From contig JAEHDT010000284.1 in assembly GCA_016880225.1 (NCBI GenBank), positions 1 through 7,351 on the forward strand: DNA of 7,351 bases, in the 5' to 3' direction. This document shows positions 6,394-7,351 of this stretch, one piece after another (the stretch's first letter is position 1; each line of letters begins with the position of its first letter). The notes beneath the pieces are model-generated. The model saw only the letters and a list, made by a program, of their open reading frames with translations, had not been told where the DNA came from and made no database searches. Both the position numbers and the translations under genes were made by a program. This stretch comes from Gemmatimonadota bacterium. Its GTDB lineage: Bacteria; Gemmatimonadota; Gemmatimonadetes; Gemmatimonadales; GWC2-71-9.

Positions 6394-7351
6394 ATGACCG
6401 TCAAGCAGACCGTCGGCATCCTCGCATGCGGCTGGCTCGCCGCCGTGGGGCCCGCGACCGTGGCTGCGCAGCAGCCCTGGCTTCCCGCCGCCTGCGACAT
6501 CAAGCCGGGCCATCAGCTGGTGAACAGCGGCATGCAGTCTCTGAGGAGTGCTTTCGGGACCAAATTCGCCGATCAGCGCGCCAAGGACCTCAAGGAAGCC
6601 GACCGCACGCTCACGCAGGCGGTGACCACGGCCAAGCAGGAGAAGAACCCGGCCGCCTGGTACTACCTGGGACGCTACTACCTGATGGTCGACGATTTGG
6701 GCGGCGCGGACTCGGCCTTCTCGAAGGCGCAGGAGCTCGCGCCCGGCTGCAAAGATGACATCGCGCTGTACCGGCGGCAGGCGTGGGTTCCGGTGTATAA
6801 CGCCGGGGTACAGGCGTGGCAGGGGGGCAACATCGATTCGGCGATCGTGGCGTTCCGCCGGGCGAACCAGGTCTATCAGGCCGAGCCGCTCGGGTTCGTC
6901 TATCTCGCCAACCTGTTCGTCAGCAAGGAAGAGCCCGATTCAACGCTCCGCAAGGCCGACGTCGCCAAATACCACACCGACTCCCTGGTATACGCCACGC
7001 GGATGGATTCGGCGGCGAAGTACTTCCGGCTGGCCGTGCCCGCCGCGAGCGACCCCAAGTACGCGAAGGACAAGCGCGACGCGTTCTTCAACGTGGCGCG
7101 GGTGTACCACGCCGCCAAGCGGTACGACGAGGCGAAGGCGGCCTACCGGGAGTACCTCGGGGCCTATCCCAACGACGTGCAGGCGATGGCGAGCCTGGCT
7201 GGGATCTATCTGAATGGCGGCAAACGGGACTCCGCTATGGCCCTGTACGGCGCGATCCCCTCGCACGCCGACTCGGCGAGCGCAGGCGATCTGTTCGGCG
7301 CGGCGCAGTCGGTTCTGTCCGCGGTGCCCGAGTCGCCGGATACCGCTGCCA
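6394..7351 (+). CDS. Secreted tetratricopeptide-repeat protein (3' end beyond window)
   Basis: The frame is open from ATG 6394 to the window end, giving 319 residues of an incomplete protein. An AAGGAG site precedes the ATG and larC ends 2 nt before it, so the pair is probably one operon. Residues 1-25 look like a Sec signal peptide: K4, a hydrophobic core around VGILACGWLAAVG, and a likely cut after VAA (A25) before QQPW. TPR-like helix pairs follow at about 87-117, 132-164, 166-219 (with an insertion around 178-200), 229-262 and 263-294. The best match is FFNVARVYHAAKRYDEAKAAYREYL. Several repeats carry Asp-Ser at the turn (ADSAF, IDSAI, MDSAA, RDSAM). The mature part has only two cysteines, C34 and C119, which could form a disulfide outside the cytoplasm. 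TPRs mediate protein contacts, but no partner or function can be read from this sequence. C12 is too close to the N-terminus to be a convincing lipobox. Confidence 0.85.
   Translation, partial: MTVKQTVGILACGWLAAVGPATVAAQQPWLPAACDIKPGHQLVNSGMQSLRSAFGTKFADQRAKDLKEADRTLTQAVTTAKQEKNPAAWYYLGRYYLMVDDLGGADSAFSKAQELAPGCKDDIALYRRQAWVPVYNAGVQAWQGGNIDSAIVAFRRANQVYQAEPLGFVYLANLFVSKEEPDSTLRKADVAKYHTDSLVYATRMDSAAKYFRLAVPAASDPKYAKDKRDAFFNVARVYHAAKRYDEAKAAYREYLGAYPNDVQAMASLAGIYLNGGKRDSAMALYGAIPSHADSASAGDLFGAAQSVLSAVPESPDTAA

Noticed and set aside
6403..6429. Lipoprotein signal (C12 in ILAC) for the TPR protein
   Set aside because: Leu at -2 is a poor lipobox residue and only 11 residues precede the cysteine, with the hydrophobic core continuing past it. 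A signal peptidase I site after A25 fits better.
4045..6503. Long - strand open frames (519, 402 and 437 codons) opposite the threonine synthase-like gene, larC and the TPR gene start
   Set aside because: They overlap one another and clearly homologous + strand genes, have low-complexity Pro/Arg/Ala translations and show no domains.
6426..7213. Two + strand open frames inside the TPR gene (6426-6758 and 6755-7213)
   Set aside because: They are out of frame with the gene that has a signal peptide, TPR repeats and an AAGGAG site, and their translations are Arg/Ser/Thr-rich without motifs.
1..7351. Mobile element, CRISPR, tRNA, toxin-antitoxin or defence island
   Set aside because: No transposase or integrase motifs, no terminal inverted repeats, no spaced repeats and no tRNA-like folds were seen. 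Base composition and codon style are uniform across all genes.

Overview
This is a GC-rich stretch, with G or C at most third codon positions. It is densely packed with genes, all on the + strand, and no intergenic gap exceeds about 30 nt. A bacillithiol gene (bshC), the Asp-Ser-rich TPR repeats of the last gene and the overall style suggest a non-proteobacterial high-GC lineage. Gemmatimonadota is my best guess. This rests on memory of protein style, since the window has no rRNA or other marker.

Layout: (1) the 3' end of bshC, the last step of bacillithiol synthesis. (2) A small protein with one membrane helix and a coiled coil. Its ATG lies 7 nt after a TAGAAT -10-like hexamer that contains the bshC stop codon. 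(3) murJ, the lipid II flippase, starting 2 nt after the small gene. (4) uvrC, the nucleotide excision repair nuclease, overlapping murJ by 34 nt. (5) A threonine synthase-family PLP enzyme sharing a GTGA overlap with uvrC. (6) After a 28-nt gap with a TATATT element, larC, the nickel-inserting enzyme of nickel-pincer cofactor synthesis, here one uninterrupted ORF. (7) A secreted TPR protein behind a clear AAGGAG ribosome binding site, cut off by the window end.

Genes 2-5 look like one translationally coupled unit that mixes envelope, repair and amino-acid functions. larC and the TPR gene look like a second unit. Both apparent first genes have a -10-like element close to the start codon and no Shine-Dalgarno sequence, which suggests leaderless or very short-leader mRNAs.

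I found no mobile element, CRISPR array, RNA gene, toxin-antitoxin pair or defence system. The content is mostly housekeeping. The points most worth a second look are a MurJ that appears to lack the TM8 arginine essential in E. coli MurJ and sits directly behind an uncharacterised coiled-coil membrane protein, a threonine synthase relative with non-canonical active-site motifs, and a larC with no larB or larE beside it.
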